This document shows, piece by piece, positions 47,551-56,993 of a stretch of DNA of 64,000 nucleotides. A program made the translations under genes and the position numbers. Below the pieces are notes generated by a model. It saw only the letters and a program-made list of their open reading frames with translations, did not search any database and was not told where the DNA came from. This stretch comes from Colwellia sp. 12G3 (lineage in GTDB: Bacteria > Pseudomonadota > Gammaproteobacteria > Enterobacterales > Alteromonadaceae). Position 1 is the stretch's first letter; every line of letters begins with the position of its first letter. The stretch covers positions 186,001 to 250,000 of the forward strand of contig NZ_PJAQ01000017.1 in NCBI RefSeq assembly GCF_002836775.1. Direction: 5' to 3'.

Positions 47551-48132
47551 ATGTCCATTGAATTACCTGCATTACCTTACGAGCAAAATGCATTAGAGCC
47601 ACACATTTCAGCAGAAACATTATCATTTCATTACGGCAAGCATCACAACACTTACGTTGTAAAGCTTAATGGTTTAATTGGCGGTACTGAATTTGAAAAT
47701 AAAAGCTTAGAAGAAATTGTTAAAACCTCTTCAGCTGGAATTTTTAATAATGCAGCACAAATATGGAACCATACTTTTTATTGGAATAGCTTAGCGCCAA
47801 ACGCTGGTGGTGAACCATCAGGTGATTTATTAGCTGCAATCATTAGTAACTTCGGTTCTTTTGATGAATTTAAAGCTAAATTCACTGATAGTGCTATCAA
47901 CAACTTTGGCTCTAGCTGGACTTGGTTAGTAAAAAATGCCGACGGCAGCCTAGCTATTGTTAATACATCAAATGCAGCAACACCATTAACTGACGAAGGT
48001 GTTACACCACTTATTACTGTTGATTTATGGGAACATGCTTACTACATAGATTACCGCAACGTAAGACCTGATTACCTTAACGGTTTTTGGGCATTAGCTA
48101 ACTGGGATTTTGCTCAAGCTAACTTTAGCTAA
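47551..48132 (+). CDS. sodB: Iron superoxide dismutase
   Basis: SodB converts superoxide to oxygen and hydrogen peroxide in the cytoplasm. It is 193 residues, as in E. coli. Metal ligands are His27 in LSFHYGKHHNTYV, His in AAQIWNHTFYWN near 74, and Asp and His in DLWEHAYYIDYRN near 157. The NFGSSWTWLV block with Gln-independent layout and AGGEPSG fits the iron type. A good SD (AGGAGAG) precedes ATG. It is divergent from grxD. Confidence 0.97.
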   Translation: MSIELPALPYEQNALEPHISAETLSFHYGKHHNTYVVKLNGLIGGTEFENKSLEEIVKTSSAGIFNNAAQIWNHTFYWNSLAPNAGGEPSGDLLAAIISNFGSFDEFKAKFTDSAINNFGSSWTWLVKNADGSLAIVNTSNAATPLTDEGVTPLITVDLWEHAYYIDYRNVRPDYLNGFWALANWDFAQANFS

Positions 48133-48721
48133 TAAAGACAAAACCTATTCATATCCGTTCCTCTTGCTCTTTGAAGTGGAACGGGTATAAACCTATCACA
48201 GAAGCCAGCCCTTTATTAGACCTTAACAAATAAACTGAGCTCTGCTTAGTAATTTTCTCTATCCCCCTATTTTACAAGCTTCTTTGTTAAATTCACTTGC
48301 AATAGGCCAGCTATTGACGCGTAAAGTTGCCTCGATTTAAGAAAAACATCAAGCTAGACATATTGGAATAATTTACATTATATAATTCATAAGCTTAACT
48401 ATCTATTAAACAGAGTTCAGGTTAAATAGGCTATATAGCTTCAATTTAAGATTTCGTCACCTAGTTTTTCAGACATATATCTCCGCACTGTTTTCATTAT
48501 TTTTATCCCTAAAAAATATAGTTTATTTAATGTATAAAAAACACACTTACACTAAGCTACTTTTAATAACACCATATCTTCTTGCATATAAATTCAACCT
48601 AAAGGCCTTTAAATTAGTGTTTTAGACATGATTACCGAATAGTTAGTCATTAAATTATCATGATAAAAAAGGGACTTTTTCGCATTAGATTTTCTAATGT
48701 AACTATTGCATTTTTTTTAGG
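48133..48721. other. Long gene-free spacer after sodB
   Basis: About 590 bases with no credible open frame. A short hairpin repeat lies at 48151-48190. A promoter-like sequence and candidate small RNA follow this stretch. Confidence 0.55.
48151..48190. repeat. Ends-only derivative of the cysZ-linked MITE
   Basis: ATATCCGTTCCTCTTG and TGGAACGGGTATA are close to the terminal repeats of the element at 41082-41344, but only about 12 bases separate them, so it is a hairpin of the ends with the interior lost. Confidence 0.6.
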
Positions 48722-48750
48722 TTGTCTAAATAAATCAAGACGATTAATAT
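48722..48750 (+). promoter_or_regulatory. Possible sigma-70 promoter of the candidate small RNA
   Basis: TTGTCT, a 17-base spacer and TAATAT. It faces the orphan terminator at 48904-48932; the boxes are plausible but not perfect. Confidence 0.4.
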
Positions 48751-48756
48751 AGCTTT

Positions 48757-48932
48757 GTTTTCTGAGTTAGCGCAATGATGTTTTTTCTCTTACTCCCAAA
48801 GAGCTATCATTAACTAGATTACTCGAATCGATATTGACTATCTTTTCTCTCTGACATGTTTCTTGGAATTTAATTTCCTTCTATCAACTTGATATTTGAG
48901 TTGGCCCGCACTTAGTTTGCGGGCTTTTTTTT
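48757..48932 (+). ncRNA. Candidate small RNA with its own terminator
   Basis: About 176 bases between a promoter-like sequence and a strong intrinsic terminator, with no open frame. Near the 5-prime end a hairpin is formed by AATGAT/ATCATT (48774-48811) with an inner CTCTT/AAGAG stem. The middle is unpaired and U-rich, as in Hfq-dependent RNAs. It matches no RNA family I know. It could instead be a very long sodB 3-prime UTR. Confidence 0.4.
48904..48932 (+). terminator. Strong orphan terminator
   Basis: GCCCGCA-CTTAGTT-TGCGGGC followed by eight T residues. The T run is only on the plus strand, so it does not serve lolE, which reads the other way; the nearest plus-strand gene is sodB, about 770 bases upstream. 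Confidence 0.85.
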
Positions 48933-48967
48933 GTCTTTTTTTCGCGGAAAAGCGGTACTATGGCTAC

Positions 48968-50245
48968 TTATTGCTGCCCGAGCACTTGCGCCGGTTCTAT
49001 TTTTGTTGCTCGCCATGCAGGGTATATCGTTGCCAATAAGCTCATAATTAGCGCAGTGATAACAGTGGCATAAACATCTGTCGCATTTAAAACACTAGGT
49101 AAGTAGTCAATAAAATAGACATCGCCAGACAAAAACGTAATGCCCATCAATTGCTCTACAGTACTAATTATACCCGTAAGATTTAGGGCTAAATAAACAC
49201 CGCATATAGCGCCTAATAGGCTGCCAACAACACCGTTAACCAAACCTTGAACAATAAACGTCAACATAATAGTTTTTGAACTTGCTCCCATGGTCTTTAA
49301 AATAGCGATATCACCTTGTTTTTCATTAACCGCCATGATTAAGGTTGAAACAATATTAAAACTCGCTACGGCTATGACCAACACTAAGACAATAAACATC
49401 ACCATGCGCACCAATTGAATATCATTAAATAAATGTCCCTGGCTATGAGTCCAGTTATTAAGATAAACATAGTGATCAAAGTTATAAGCAACTTTTCGTG
49501 CAATTTTAGGGGCAGAAAAAACATCGGTAACTTTTAAGCGAATACTTTGTGTTTCATTAATTTTATATCCCATAACATCACTGGCCAAAGAAAGTGGAAT
49601 ATAAGCTAAAGTTTCATCTATTGTGCCACCAAATTTAAAAATACCGACAACTTCTACCTGTCGAGTGATTGGCGCTGAAAACATTTTTTTTACATCATTA
49701 CCTCCCTCTGGCGGTGGTAATAGTAGCTGTATTTTATCACCGAGCTCTACGGAAAGTTTTTTCGCCACGCCACTACCAATAACAATGCTATTTTTATTTA
49801 ACGCTGTGGCCATTAACCCTTGCCAATTACCAGCAATGATATAATTATCAATACTTGAAACTTTCTTTTCAAGTTGTGCATCGACACCACGAACTTCTAT
49901 AGCCTTTAGCTTTAGACCATGTTGCAGCATTCCCGTCATTTTAATAACAGGTGCAGCCGCAATGACGTCAGGCTCAGTTTGTACTTTCTTAATACTTTCT
50001 CGCCAATCTTTTATTGGCTCATTAACACTGACTAACTCAACGTGCGGCACTATAGAAAGAAGCTTTTGAGATAACTCTCGTTCAAAGCCATTCATAGCGC
50101 TTAACACGACAATAAGAACCGTTACACCTAACGCAATACCAATGGTAGAAGAAGCGGAGATAAAGGCGGAAAAACCATTGCCGTGTCGACTGCGAACATA
50201 ACGCCAGCCCAAAAAAAGACTTAACGGTTTAAACATGGCGTTCAC
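48968..50245 (-). CDS. lolE: Lipoprotein-releasing ABC transporter permease LolE
   Basis: LolE is one of the two permeases that extract outer-membrane lipoproteins from the inner membrane and hand them to LolA. It is 425 residues: an N-terminal membrane segment (about 25-48) within the LolCE motif GNGFSAFISASSTIGIALGV, a periplasmic MacB-like domain, and three C-terminal membrane segments (about 275-300, 325-350, 385-405). Its start overlaps the end of lolD by 17 bases, or 8 if the fourth codon is used. It is last in lolC-lolD-lolE. Confidence 0.92.
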   Translation of the reverse strand: MNAMFKPLSLFLGWRYVRSRHGNGFSAFISASSTIGIALGVTVLIVVLSAMNGFERELSQKLLSIVPHVELVSVNEPIKDWRESIKKVQTEPDVIAAAPVIKMTGMLQHGLKLKAIEVRGVDAQLEKKVSSIDNYIIAGNWQGLMATALNKNSIVIGSGVAKKLSVELGDKIQLLLPPPEGGNDVKKMFSAPITRQVEVVGIFKFGGTIDETLAYIPLSLASDVMGYKINETQSIRLKVTDVFSAPKIARKVAYNFDHYVYLNNWTHSQGHLFNDIQLVRMVMFIVLVLVIAVASFNIVSTLIMAVNEKQGDIAILKTMGASSKTIMLTFIVQGLVNGVVGSLLGAICGVYLALNLTGIISTVEQLMGITFLSGDVYFIDYLPSVLNATDVYATVITALIMSLLATIYPAWRATKIEPAQVLGQQ

Positions 50246-50990
50246 TAACCTCAGATTTTATCTCAACTCTAGTCATGTCATTTATAACAGCTGATGCATG
50301 TTCACCGTCATCAGTTAGTGGTATTAATTTTCCTTGTACTAACTTTACTTGTCTATCCATGCGTTTAGCTAATACTAAGTCGTGAGTGACAATAACAAAG
50401 CTTGTATTAGCCGTATTATTTAAACTGCGAATTAATTGATAAATTTGCTCTGCAGTATCGCTATCTAAATTACCTGTAGGCTCATCAGCTAAAACCAAAG
50501 AGGGTTTAGTTACTAATGCTCGAGCAATAGCTACGCGTTGACGTTCGCCTCCTGATAATTGTGAAGGTCGGTAATTGATGCGATGAGACAAACCCACTTG
50601 ATCGAGCATCTCTTTAGCCGCTAACAATGCTTGCTTTGGCTTTTTACCTTGGATCATTAAAGGCATAGCAACGTTTTCTTGTGCGGTAAACTCCATCATC
50701 AAATGATGAAATTGATAAATAAAACCAATATGTTGATTTCTAAATTTAGACCTTTCTTTGTCAGATAACTGGTGAATATCAATATCATTAATAAGCACGT
50801 GCCCAGAACTTGGGGAGTCTAAAGCACCAGCAAGGTGTAAAAAGGTACTTTTTCCGCAGCCAGAACTACCGACTACGGCGAGTAGCTCACCTTTATCAAC
50901 GCTTAGCTCAAGATCATTTAATACTTTGGTTTCAATATCACCTTGTATATATGATTTTGAAAGTTGACGACACTGTAATACTTTACTCAT
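50229..50990 (-). CDS. lolD: Lipoprotein-releasing ABC transporter ATPase LolD
   Basis: LolD is the ATPase of LolCDE. It is 253 residues. Walker A is GSSGCGKST near residue 42, the LolD motif region FIYQFHHLMMEFTAQENVAMPLMI follows, the signature is LSGGERQRVAIARAL near 143 and Walker B is LVLADEPTGNLDS. A C-terminal extension of about 20 residues goes beyond E. coli LolD (233). It lies 12 bases after lolC and overlaps lolE. Confidence 0.95.
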   Translation of the reverse strand: MSKVLQCRQLSKSYIQGDIETKVLNDLELSVDKGELLAVVGSSGCGKSTFLHLAGALDSPSSGHVLINDIDIHQLSDKERSKFRNQHIGFIYQFHHLMMEFTAQENVAMPLMIQGKKPKQALLAAKEMLDQVGLSHRINYRPSQLSGGERQRVAIARALVTKPSLVLADEPTGNLDSDTAEQIYQLIRSLNNTANTSFVIVTHDLVLAKRMDRQVKLVQGKLIPLTDDGEHASAVINDMTRVEIKSEVSERHV

Positions 50991-51002
50991 TAATTTGTTG
51001 CC

Positions 51003-52283
51003 TTATTCATTTCGTAATACCTGTGCTGGCTCGGTTGTCGATGCTTGGTATGCCGGATAAAGTGTCGCCAGAAAACTCATTGCTAGTGCTGAAAAAATAA
51101 TAGTAAACACGTCAACAAACTCAAGTTTGACCGGTAAATCTTGCATGCCAAAACCAAATAAGTGGACACCTATAACTAACATTATATCGTTCAAATTTAG
51201 GGCCAATACCACACCAAGAACTCCACCTAAGCTAACGCCCCATAAGCCATTAACCATACCTTGAGTTATAAATATTTTAACTACATCTATGCGCGCTAAG
51301 CCTAACGTTTGTAATATGCCAATTTCAGCTTGTTTTTCAACAACAACCATCACTAAGGCTGAAACAATATTAAATGCAGCAACGGCAACGATTAAACTTA
51401 ACATTAACCACATCATGTTTTTTTCCATTTTCACGGCTGAAAACAGTGCCCCTTGGCTTTCATCCCAAGTACTAAAGCTAGCTGGGTTAAGCGTTTTACT
51501 TTGAGATGAATCATGCTGTTTTAGCTCAAGACTTTTCACGACTTGTTTCGCGTTAAAGGCATCATCTAAATAAAGGCGTAATTTATCAATACCATCACCT
51601 GTTCGTCTTAACAATTTAGCGCCATAACGGCTATCAACATAAACCATGGCATCATCAACTTGTGAACCAAGATGAAAAATACCCGCAATGGTAAAGACAC
51701 GTTGTACCGGAATGCGCCCCATTGGAGTAAAAACACTTTTATTAGGTAAAACCAACCGCACTTCATCACCAAGCGTAACTTGAAGTTTATTGGCTAAGGA
51801 TTGACCTATGACTAAGGAGTAACTTTGATTGGAGAGCATTTCCAAGCTGCCAGAAACCATATGAGTATTAATGATATTTGCTTGTTCATACTTGGGCATT
51901 ATGCCTTGAACAAGCACGCCTTGAAGGCCCTTAGCTGATTGGATCAGCGCTTCACTTTCAAGAAAAGGTGTTACTTGAAGCACATGCGGCTGGGAAAGTA
52001 ATGCTTCTCGTAAAACTGGCCAGCGCTTATTTTGCTTCGTACTAGCTTCTTTATCCGCCTTATTCTCAGTGAAATCACTCACAATTACGTGAGGAACGAT
52101 ACCTAAAATTCGTTTTTTCAATTCGCCTTCAAAACCATTCATCACGGACACAACCGTAATAAGAGAAGCGACTCCTAATAAAATACCAACAGTAGAGAAA
52201 AAAGTAATAAAAGAAACAAAGCCAGTATGGCTTTTGCTACGACTATAGCGTAGCCCGATGAATATACTAATAGGTTGAAACAT
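51003..52283 (-). CDS. lolC: Lipoprotein-releasing ABC transporter permease LolC
   Basis: LolC is the permease that recruits LolA. It is 426 residues, with HTGFVSFITFFSTVGILLGVASLITVVSVMNGFE at residues 18-51 (broken here only for naming the first membrane helix at about 25-47), a periplasmic domain containing a Pro-rich region near 210-220, and three C-terminal helices. It heads the lolCDE operon, divergent from the PilZ gene. The two permeases are told apart by gene order and by the LolC-type residues, so LolC and LolE names are likely but not certain. Confidence 0.9.
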   Translation of the reverse strand: MFQPISIFIGLRYSRSKSHTGFVSFITFFSTVGILLGVASLITVVSVMNGFEGELKKRILGIVPHVIVSDFTENKADKEASTKQNKRWPVLREALLSQPHVLQVTPFLESEALIQSAKGLQGVLVQGIMPKYEQANIINTHMVSGSLEMLSNQSYSLVIGQSLANKLQVTLGDEVRLVLPNKSVFTPMGRIPVQRVFTIAGIFHLGSQVDDAMVYVDSRYGAKLLRRTGDGIDKLRLYLDDAFNAKQVVKSLELKQHDSSQSKTLNPASFSTWDESQGALFSAVKMEKNMMWLMLSLIVAVAAFNIVSALVMVVVEKQAEIGILQTLGLARIDVVKIFITQGMVNGLWGVSLGGVLGVVLALNLNDIMLVIGVHLFGFGMQDLPVKLEFVDVFTIIFSALAMSFLATLYPAYQASTTEPAQVLRNE

Positions 52284-52463
52284 TGAGGTATTATTATTTT
52301 ATCTGGGACTGATTTAGAATACTATGTAGCATAACACAGTCATTATAATTGTCTGAGGTAAATAGCCGTGAGATATTTTTCGTTACAGTTCTCTCTCTTA
52401 CAATAATTAATACGCTTTTATCTTATTGATAAAAGCACTACCTTCTATCTGGAAATAAATGAT

Positions 52464-53063
52464 ATGAATTCTCTTTCTCTTGAACAAAAATTAGCACAAT
52501 ATCATGAGTTTTTTGCCATTGAACATCAATTTTCAGTCAACATTATGGCCATTGATATCAATGAAACCAACAGTTTTGATCAGTTTGTCACTAATATTCC
52601 TATGCCATTTAAACTCGCTACCGATATGAGCGCAATAGATCAATCAGCATTAAGATCATTACAAAACCTAGGTAATAGCGCCGCTCAATTAGTTAATTTT
52701 CTTAATCAGCAATCACAAAAAATTGATTTACTTATTGGTTATATCTTGAGCCAACAAGATGAAGTACAACATAGGTACCGAGGATTGGAGTTTGGTGGTG
52801 GCGGTATTAAATTTATCACGGAAAAAAAATTTAATGTCGGTCAATTGCTTGAAGTCAAAATATTTATTCTAGAAAATAATTGTGCCATATATTGCTATGG
52901 TGAGGTAGTAGATGTTGAGTCAACGAATAAACAGTTTACTCATAAAGTTATCTTTCATTTTATCCAAGAAGAAGATAGAGAAGTATTAGTTCGTACCAGC
53001 TTACTTGAGCAATCTAAGCAACTACAAAAACTGGCTAAACTGCGTGATCAAGAAAATAAATAA
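52464..53063 (+). CDS. PilZ-domain protein
   Basis: A 199-residue cytosolic protein. The second half has strands of a PilZ-like beta barrel: YRGLEFGGGGIKFITEKKFNVGQLLEVKIFI near residue 110 and YCYGEVVDVES with HKVIFHFIQEEDREVLVR near 150. PilZ domains bind cyclic-di-GMP through an RxxxR and a [D/N]xSxxG motif; here GLEFGGGGI stands in place of the second motif and no clear RxxxR is seen, so ligand binding is doubtful. The N-terminal helices have no named family. It is divergent from lolC. Confidence 0.75.
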   Translation: MNSLSLEQKLAQYHEFFAIEHQFSVNIMAIDINETNSFDQFVTNIPMPFKLATDMSAIDQSALRSLQNLGNSAAQLVNFLNQQSQKIDLLIGYILSQQDEVQHRYRGLEFGGGGIKFITEKKFNVGQLLEVKIFILENNCAIYCYGEVVDVESTNKQFTHKVIFHFIQEEDREVLVRTSLLEQSKQLQKLAKLRDQENK

Positions 53064-53098
53064 TACCACTCTACTTATCTTATAAATTCAAATAATAA

Positions 53099-54265
53099 CT
53101 AAACACAAATTCTATTAATGGTTTGCTCTACTTCTTGTGCCGTTTGTTGCTGTAGCTCAGCATGAGCTGCGACAGAGCTTAAACCGCGGTTAATTTCATC
53201 ACTTAATGATACAACCGTTAACATATTGTCATTAATAGATGACGTTGCAGTTTGTTGCGCTAGGGTACTACTGGCAATTTGTGATGTTAAGTTATCAACA
53301 TCTTGAAAAGCTACGCCTATTTGGTCTAAAGCACTAACAACCTCAGCCGAGTAACTTAAAGAGTCTTGAGTTAACTTATGACCTCGGCTAATACTATTAA
53401 CCGCATTGCTTGATTTAGCTTGTAGCCCTTCAACCATTGATTGTATTTCTACTGTTGACTGTTGCGTTCGGTGAGCTAATGCGCGAACTTCGTCTGCGAC
53501 TACAGCAAAACCTCGTCCCTGATCTCCAGCGCGAGCAGCTTCTATCGCTGCATTTAAGGCCAGTAAATTTGTTTGGTCGGCAATGCCCCTGATCACGTCT
53601 AACACAGAGCCGATTCGAGCACTTTCTTCTTGTAATAAAGCAAGTTCTTTAGCCATGTCATCTACTTCACTAGCTACAGCTACAATGGTTTGCTGACTGG
53701 TATTAGATGAATTAACGCCATTTGCTAACGTTTCCATGACAGAACTTGTTGTTTCACTTACCTGCTCTGCAGTGTGAGATAAACTCGATGAGGTATTAGC
53801 GACATCCTCAATTGATTCTGCCATTTGAGTCATTTGCCCTGCGGTGTTTTCGACAAGCTTAACTGAGTCGGCCATCTGCAAAGACAATGAAGTAGAGCCC
53901 TGACGCAATATTTCAGCTTCTTGACGAATAACACTAACCACATCAGCTAGACCGACAATAAAATGGCTCAGTTCATTGGTGACTTGAGCAAGCTCATCAT
54001 TGGCAAGATCAGTTATAGGCTCTGAAGGGGCTTCTTCAGTACTGACCACCATATCAAGATAGGTTTTTAGTTTTATTAGTCGGTTAGTTAATAATTTGGT
54101 GAAAAATAAATAACTAACGATGCTTTGTGATACAACTAAAAAACAAAAGAGTAATACTTGGGTAAAATGACTTACTGAACCACTAATAAAGAAAAGACTG
54201 ATAATAAAAAAAATACCAATAACTAAATTTGGTATGAGGAGTTTTATCGATAATTTATTGAGCAT
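53099..54265 (-). CDS. Methyl-accepting chemotaxis protein without a large sensor domain
   Basis: A 388-residue receptor. Two membrane helices (about 9-27 and 33-52) are separated by only a few residues, so there is no periplasmic ligand domain. A HAMP-like linker follows, then the long cytoplasmic coiled coil with the CheA/CheW-binding tip DQTNLLALNAAIEAARAGDQ near 235 and GFAVVADEVRALAHRTQQ. No C-terminal CheR tethering pentapeptide is seen. It may sense a cytoplasmic or membrane signal. It is convergent with the PilZ gene. Confidence 0.9.
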   Translation of the reverse strand: MLNKLSIKLLIPNLVIGIFFIISLFFISGSVSHFTQVLLFCFLVVSQSIVSYLFFTKLLTNRLIKLKTYLDMVVSTEEAPSEPITDLANDELAQVTNELSHFIVGLADVVSVIRQEAEILRQGSTSLSLQMADSVKLVENTAGQMTQMAESIEDVANTSSSLSHTAEQVSETTSSVMETLANGVNSSNTSQQTIVAVASEVDDMAKELALLQEESARIGSVLDVIRGIADQTNLLALNAAIEAARAGDQGRGFAVVADEVRALAHRTQQSTVEIQSMVEGLQAKSSNAVNSISRGHKLTQDSLSYSAEVVSALDQIGVAFQDVDNLTSQIASSTLAQQTATSSINDNMLTVVSLSDEINRGLSSVAAHAELQQQTAQEVEQTINRICV

Positions 54266-54404
54266 ACTATTTCTCTTTATTATTATTTGTAATGCGTATG
54301 AAAATTTCTATACAAAGCATTTTATATAATAGAATAAAATACCTGTATAGCTTTATTTTTGCTAGTATTTTAATCGAGGTTACTAATAAGGGTTATTCAC
54401 ATAT

Positions 54405-54575
54405 ATGTCATTAACAGCAATAATTATTACAGTACTTGCTCTCGGTATTATAATTGGCGGCATTTTTGTCTTAAAAAAGTCGGCACATAAGTTCAATTTA
54501 ACAGCAGAGCAATTAGCAATTATTAAAAAACGTAATGAAGCACTAGATAAACAAGACAGAGATCAAGAGCAATAA
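54405..54575 (+). CDS. Small single-pass membrane protein
   Basis: A 56-residue open frame starting at ATG with AAGGG about 10 bases upstream. Residues 4-23 are one hydrophobic helix (TAIIITVLALGIIIGGIFVL), followed by a basic and then charged helix with QLAIIKKRNEALDKQDRDQ. Layout and size resemble the DUF2897 family of gammaproteobacterial small membrane proteins, but that is only a likeness by eye. It lies between the chemoreceptor gene and ppiC. Confidence 0.6.
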   Translation: MSLTAIIITVLALGIIIGGIFVLKKSAHKFNLTAEQLAIIKKRNEALDKQDRDQEQ

Positions 54576-54614
54576 TAGTGCGGTGGCTAAATAGCATATT
54601 TGCTGCGATAGCTG

Positions 54615-54893
54615 TTAACTTCGGTATAAAGTCTTTATTAAGTGATAGCCAAACTTTGTTTTAATTGGTCCATGTACTTTCAACAAGGGTCTTTTAAAAA
54701 CAACATCGTCAAAAGCTTTTACCATTTGTCCACGACGAAACTCGCCTAAATCACCACCCTTTTTCTTCGACGGACAAAGTGAATGCTTTTTTGCAAGCAC
54801 GCCAAAATTAGCACCGTTATCAAGTTGTGCTTTTAAATCAGCCGCTTGTTTTTCCGTTTTTACTAGAATATGCAGCGCACATGCGTTTGCCAT
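54615..54893 (-). CDS. ppiC: Parvulin-type peptidyl-prolyl isomerase PpiC
   Basis: A 92-residue cytosolic parvulin, nearly the same length as E. coli PpiC (93). The sequence is close to family throughout: [46 protein letters not shown] and [15 protein letters not shown], with the catalytic His, Cys and Asp-type residues present. It catalyses proline isomerisation in unfolded proteins. It stands alone. Confidence 0.95.
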   Translation of the reverse strand: MANACALHILVKTEKQAADLKAQLDNGANFGVLAKKHSLCPSKKKGGDLGEFRRGQMVKAFDDVVFKRPLLKVHGPIKTKFGYHLIKTLYRS

Positions 54894-55239
54894 TGTTGTT
54901 TACTCATAAGATATCATTGTAATTATTATACTAGAGATATAATACCAGTTACCAATCAATATCGATGTTTCAGAGTGCTTGAGCTAATTCTATTCGGGGC
55001 ACTGTCATGAAGTGGCATTAATCAGCGCCTAAATGATTTGATAAAATCACTTAATATAAAGCGTTGAAGAATCAAAACATAAAATGGTTGTACTTAAACT
55101 CTTTATGTTCGTAAAATAAAAATAAATAATCAGATACCTTTAGTAATTCATGGCATATCATTATAAATAATTACTTTTATTTACCTTTTTCATGACATAA
55201 CATGTCATGAAATTTAACGACTCAATGTGACTTAGACCT
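54894..55239. other. Spacer with a decayed hairpin repeat
   Basis: At about 54943-54979, ACCAATCAAT and GTTTCAGAGTGC resemble the left arm and loop of the hairpin at 2980-3036. The expected right arm is lost. No gene is seen; the promoters of ppiC and the carbonic anhydrase gene should lie here. Confidence 0.45.
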
Positions 55240-55839
55240 ATGACAGCAATACAACACCTGTTTGATAATAATAAACAATGGGCAGAAAAAAGAACGAAAG
55301 AAAACCCTGAATTCTTCAAAAGATTATCTGAACAGCAATCGCCAAAATACTTATGGATAGGTTGCTCAGATTCACGCGTACCGGCTAACGCACTTCTAGG
55401 TATGGATCCGGGAGAGGTTTTTGTACACCGTAATATTGCTAACCAGGTCATTCATACTGACTTAAATTGCTTATCCGTTATTCAATATGCTGTCGATGTA
55501 TTAAAAGTACAGCATATTATTGTCTGTGGTCATTATGGTTGTGGTGGTGTTAGTGCCGCGCTTGACAACAAAAGTCATGGTTTAATAGACAATTGGTTAC
55601 GTCACATAGAGGATGTTTACCGCTTCCATCAAGAAGAAATGGACCAGGTAACCGATGAAAAAGAACGTATTAACTTATTATGTGAACTCAATGTTATAGA
55701 GCAAGTAGCCAATATCTGTAAGACTACTACACTCGTTAACGCATGGGAAAATAATCAAGATATCACAGTGCATGGCGTAGTATACAATTTGCATGATGGT
55801 ATTTTAAAAGACTTGAATGTGTCTGCTAATAGTAAATAA
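55240..55839 (+). CDS. can: Beta-class carbonic anhydrase
   Basis: It interconverts carbon dioxide and bicarbonate and so supplies substrate to carboxylases and to CarAB. It is 199 residues. Zinc ligands are in LWIGCSDSRVPAN near residue 42 (Cys, Asp, Arg dyad) and IIVCGHYGCGGVSAAL near 97 (His and Cys). HRNIANQV is also typical. A frame on the other strand at 55161-55451 is an artefact. It is followed by a shared terminator. Confidence 0.96.
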   Translation: MTAIQHLFDNNKQWAEKRTKENPEFFKRLSEQQSPKYLWIGCSDSRVPANALLGMDPGEVFVHRNIANQVIHTDLNCLSVIQYAVDVLKVQHIIVCGHYGCGGVSAALDNKSHGLIDNWLRHIEDVYRFHQEEMDQVTDEKERINLLCELNVIEQVANICKTTTLVNAWENNQDITVHGVVYNLHDGILKDLNVSANSK

Positions 55840-55876
55840 AGACTTGTTTTCGAAATAATACCAATTTATGAAAAAC

Positions 55877-55916
55877 AAAAAGCCAACAAACTTACTCAGC
55901 TTGTTGGCTTTTTTAT
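55877..55916. terminator. Bidirectional terminator between can and hppD
   Basis: AAAGCCAACAA and TTGTTGGCTTT pair around a 12-base loop with A and T flanks. Confidence 0.9.
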
Positions 55917-55937
55917 TGATTAGTGGCTACTAATTAA

Positions 55938-56993
55938 TTATAAAACACCACGTTCCATTTGGTTTAACTCAATCGATTTAAATAAGGTTGAGAAGTTACC
56001 TTCACCAAAACCCTGATCGTCTACTCGCTGAATCATTTCAATAAAAATAGGACCAAATAAGTTCTTAGTAAAAATTTGTAATAAATAAGAATTTTCACTT
56101 TGGCTATCAATCAATATTTGATGCTTTTGGATACGTGCTTTATCTTCTTTTACCCACGGTACGCGATCAAATATTTCATCGTAATACTCAGGTACGATAT
56201 TAAGTGTATCAATAATGGAGCTATCTAACTTATCGAGAGAGCCAACAAGATCGTCTGTAATAAACGCTAAATGTTGTACGCCAGGACCATTATATTCATC
56301 AAGATACTCATCAATTTGATTATTTGTACTGCCCTTACCTTCATTAATTGGAATACAGAATTTTCCACAAGGTGATGCAAGTGCATAAGAAATTAAAGCT
56401 GTTTTAACACCTTTAATATCAAAGTATCTCACCTCAGTAAAACCAAAAACGTCTTTATAAAAATCAGCCCATTTATGCATAGTGCCTTGATAAACATTAT
56501 TGGTTAAATGGTCTACCGCTAAAAAGCCTTTATCTTCAACTAATACTGGCTCTGCAATATCTTCAAAGTCGGTATCATATATTAAACCTTTGTTAATACC
56601 CGTTTTTGAAAAGTTCTCGATGAAATAGATAAGGCTGTCGCCAATACCATAAATAGCGGGATACGGAAGTTTATTTTCTTCATTTACAGCAGATTTCGCT
56701 CCACGTTTAACCGCTTCAGTAAAGGCAAAATCAGCATCTTCAACACGCCAGCCCATAGAGCAAATAGCAGGACCATGACTTTTAGCAAACTCTTTAGAAA
56801 AACCAGCTTTTTCTTTATTTAATAAAAAGTGAATATCATTTTGATTAAAGTACTCAACATCACGCCCTTTCATTTTTTTAGTTTTAGAAAAACCAAAACC
56901 ATAGAAAGCTTTTTCCATAAAGTCGGAGTCTGGTGTAGCGTATTCAGTAAACTCAATACCACATAATTTTAGCGGGTTTTTACTATCAGTCAT
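55938..56993 (-). CDS. hppD: 4-hydroxyphenylpyruvate dioxygenase
   Basis: This non-haem iron enzyme turns 4-hydroxyphenylpyruvate into homogentisate in tyrosine breakdown; homogentisate can polymerise to brown pyomelanin. The start is the ATG whose complement is at 56991-56993, giving 351 residues and the usual N-terminus; the longer frame adds 31 residues with no homologue. Metal ligands are His in AVDHLTNNV, His in VQHLAFITDD and Glu in PIFIEMIQR near the C-terminus. No hmgA is next to it. Confidence 0.95.
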   Translation of the reverse strand: MTDSKNPLKLCGIEFTEYATPDSDFMEKAFYGFGFSKTKKMKGRDVEYFNQNDIHFLLNKEKAGFSKEFAKSHGPAICSMGWRVEDADFAFTEAVKRGAKSAVNEENKLPYPAIYGIGDSLIYFIENFSKTGINKGLIYDTDFEDIAEPVLVEDKGFLAVDHLTNNVYQGTMHKWADFYKDVFGFTEVRYFDIKGVKTALISYALASPCGKFCIPINEGKGSTNNQIDEYLDEYNGPGVQHLAFITDDLVGSLDKLDSSIIDTLNIVPEYYDEIFDRVPWVKEDKARIQKHQILIDSQSENSYLLQIFTKNLFGPIFIEMIQRVDDQGFGEGNFSTLFKSIELNQMERGVL

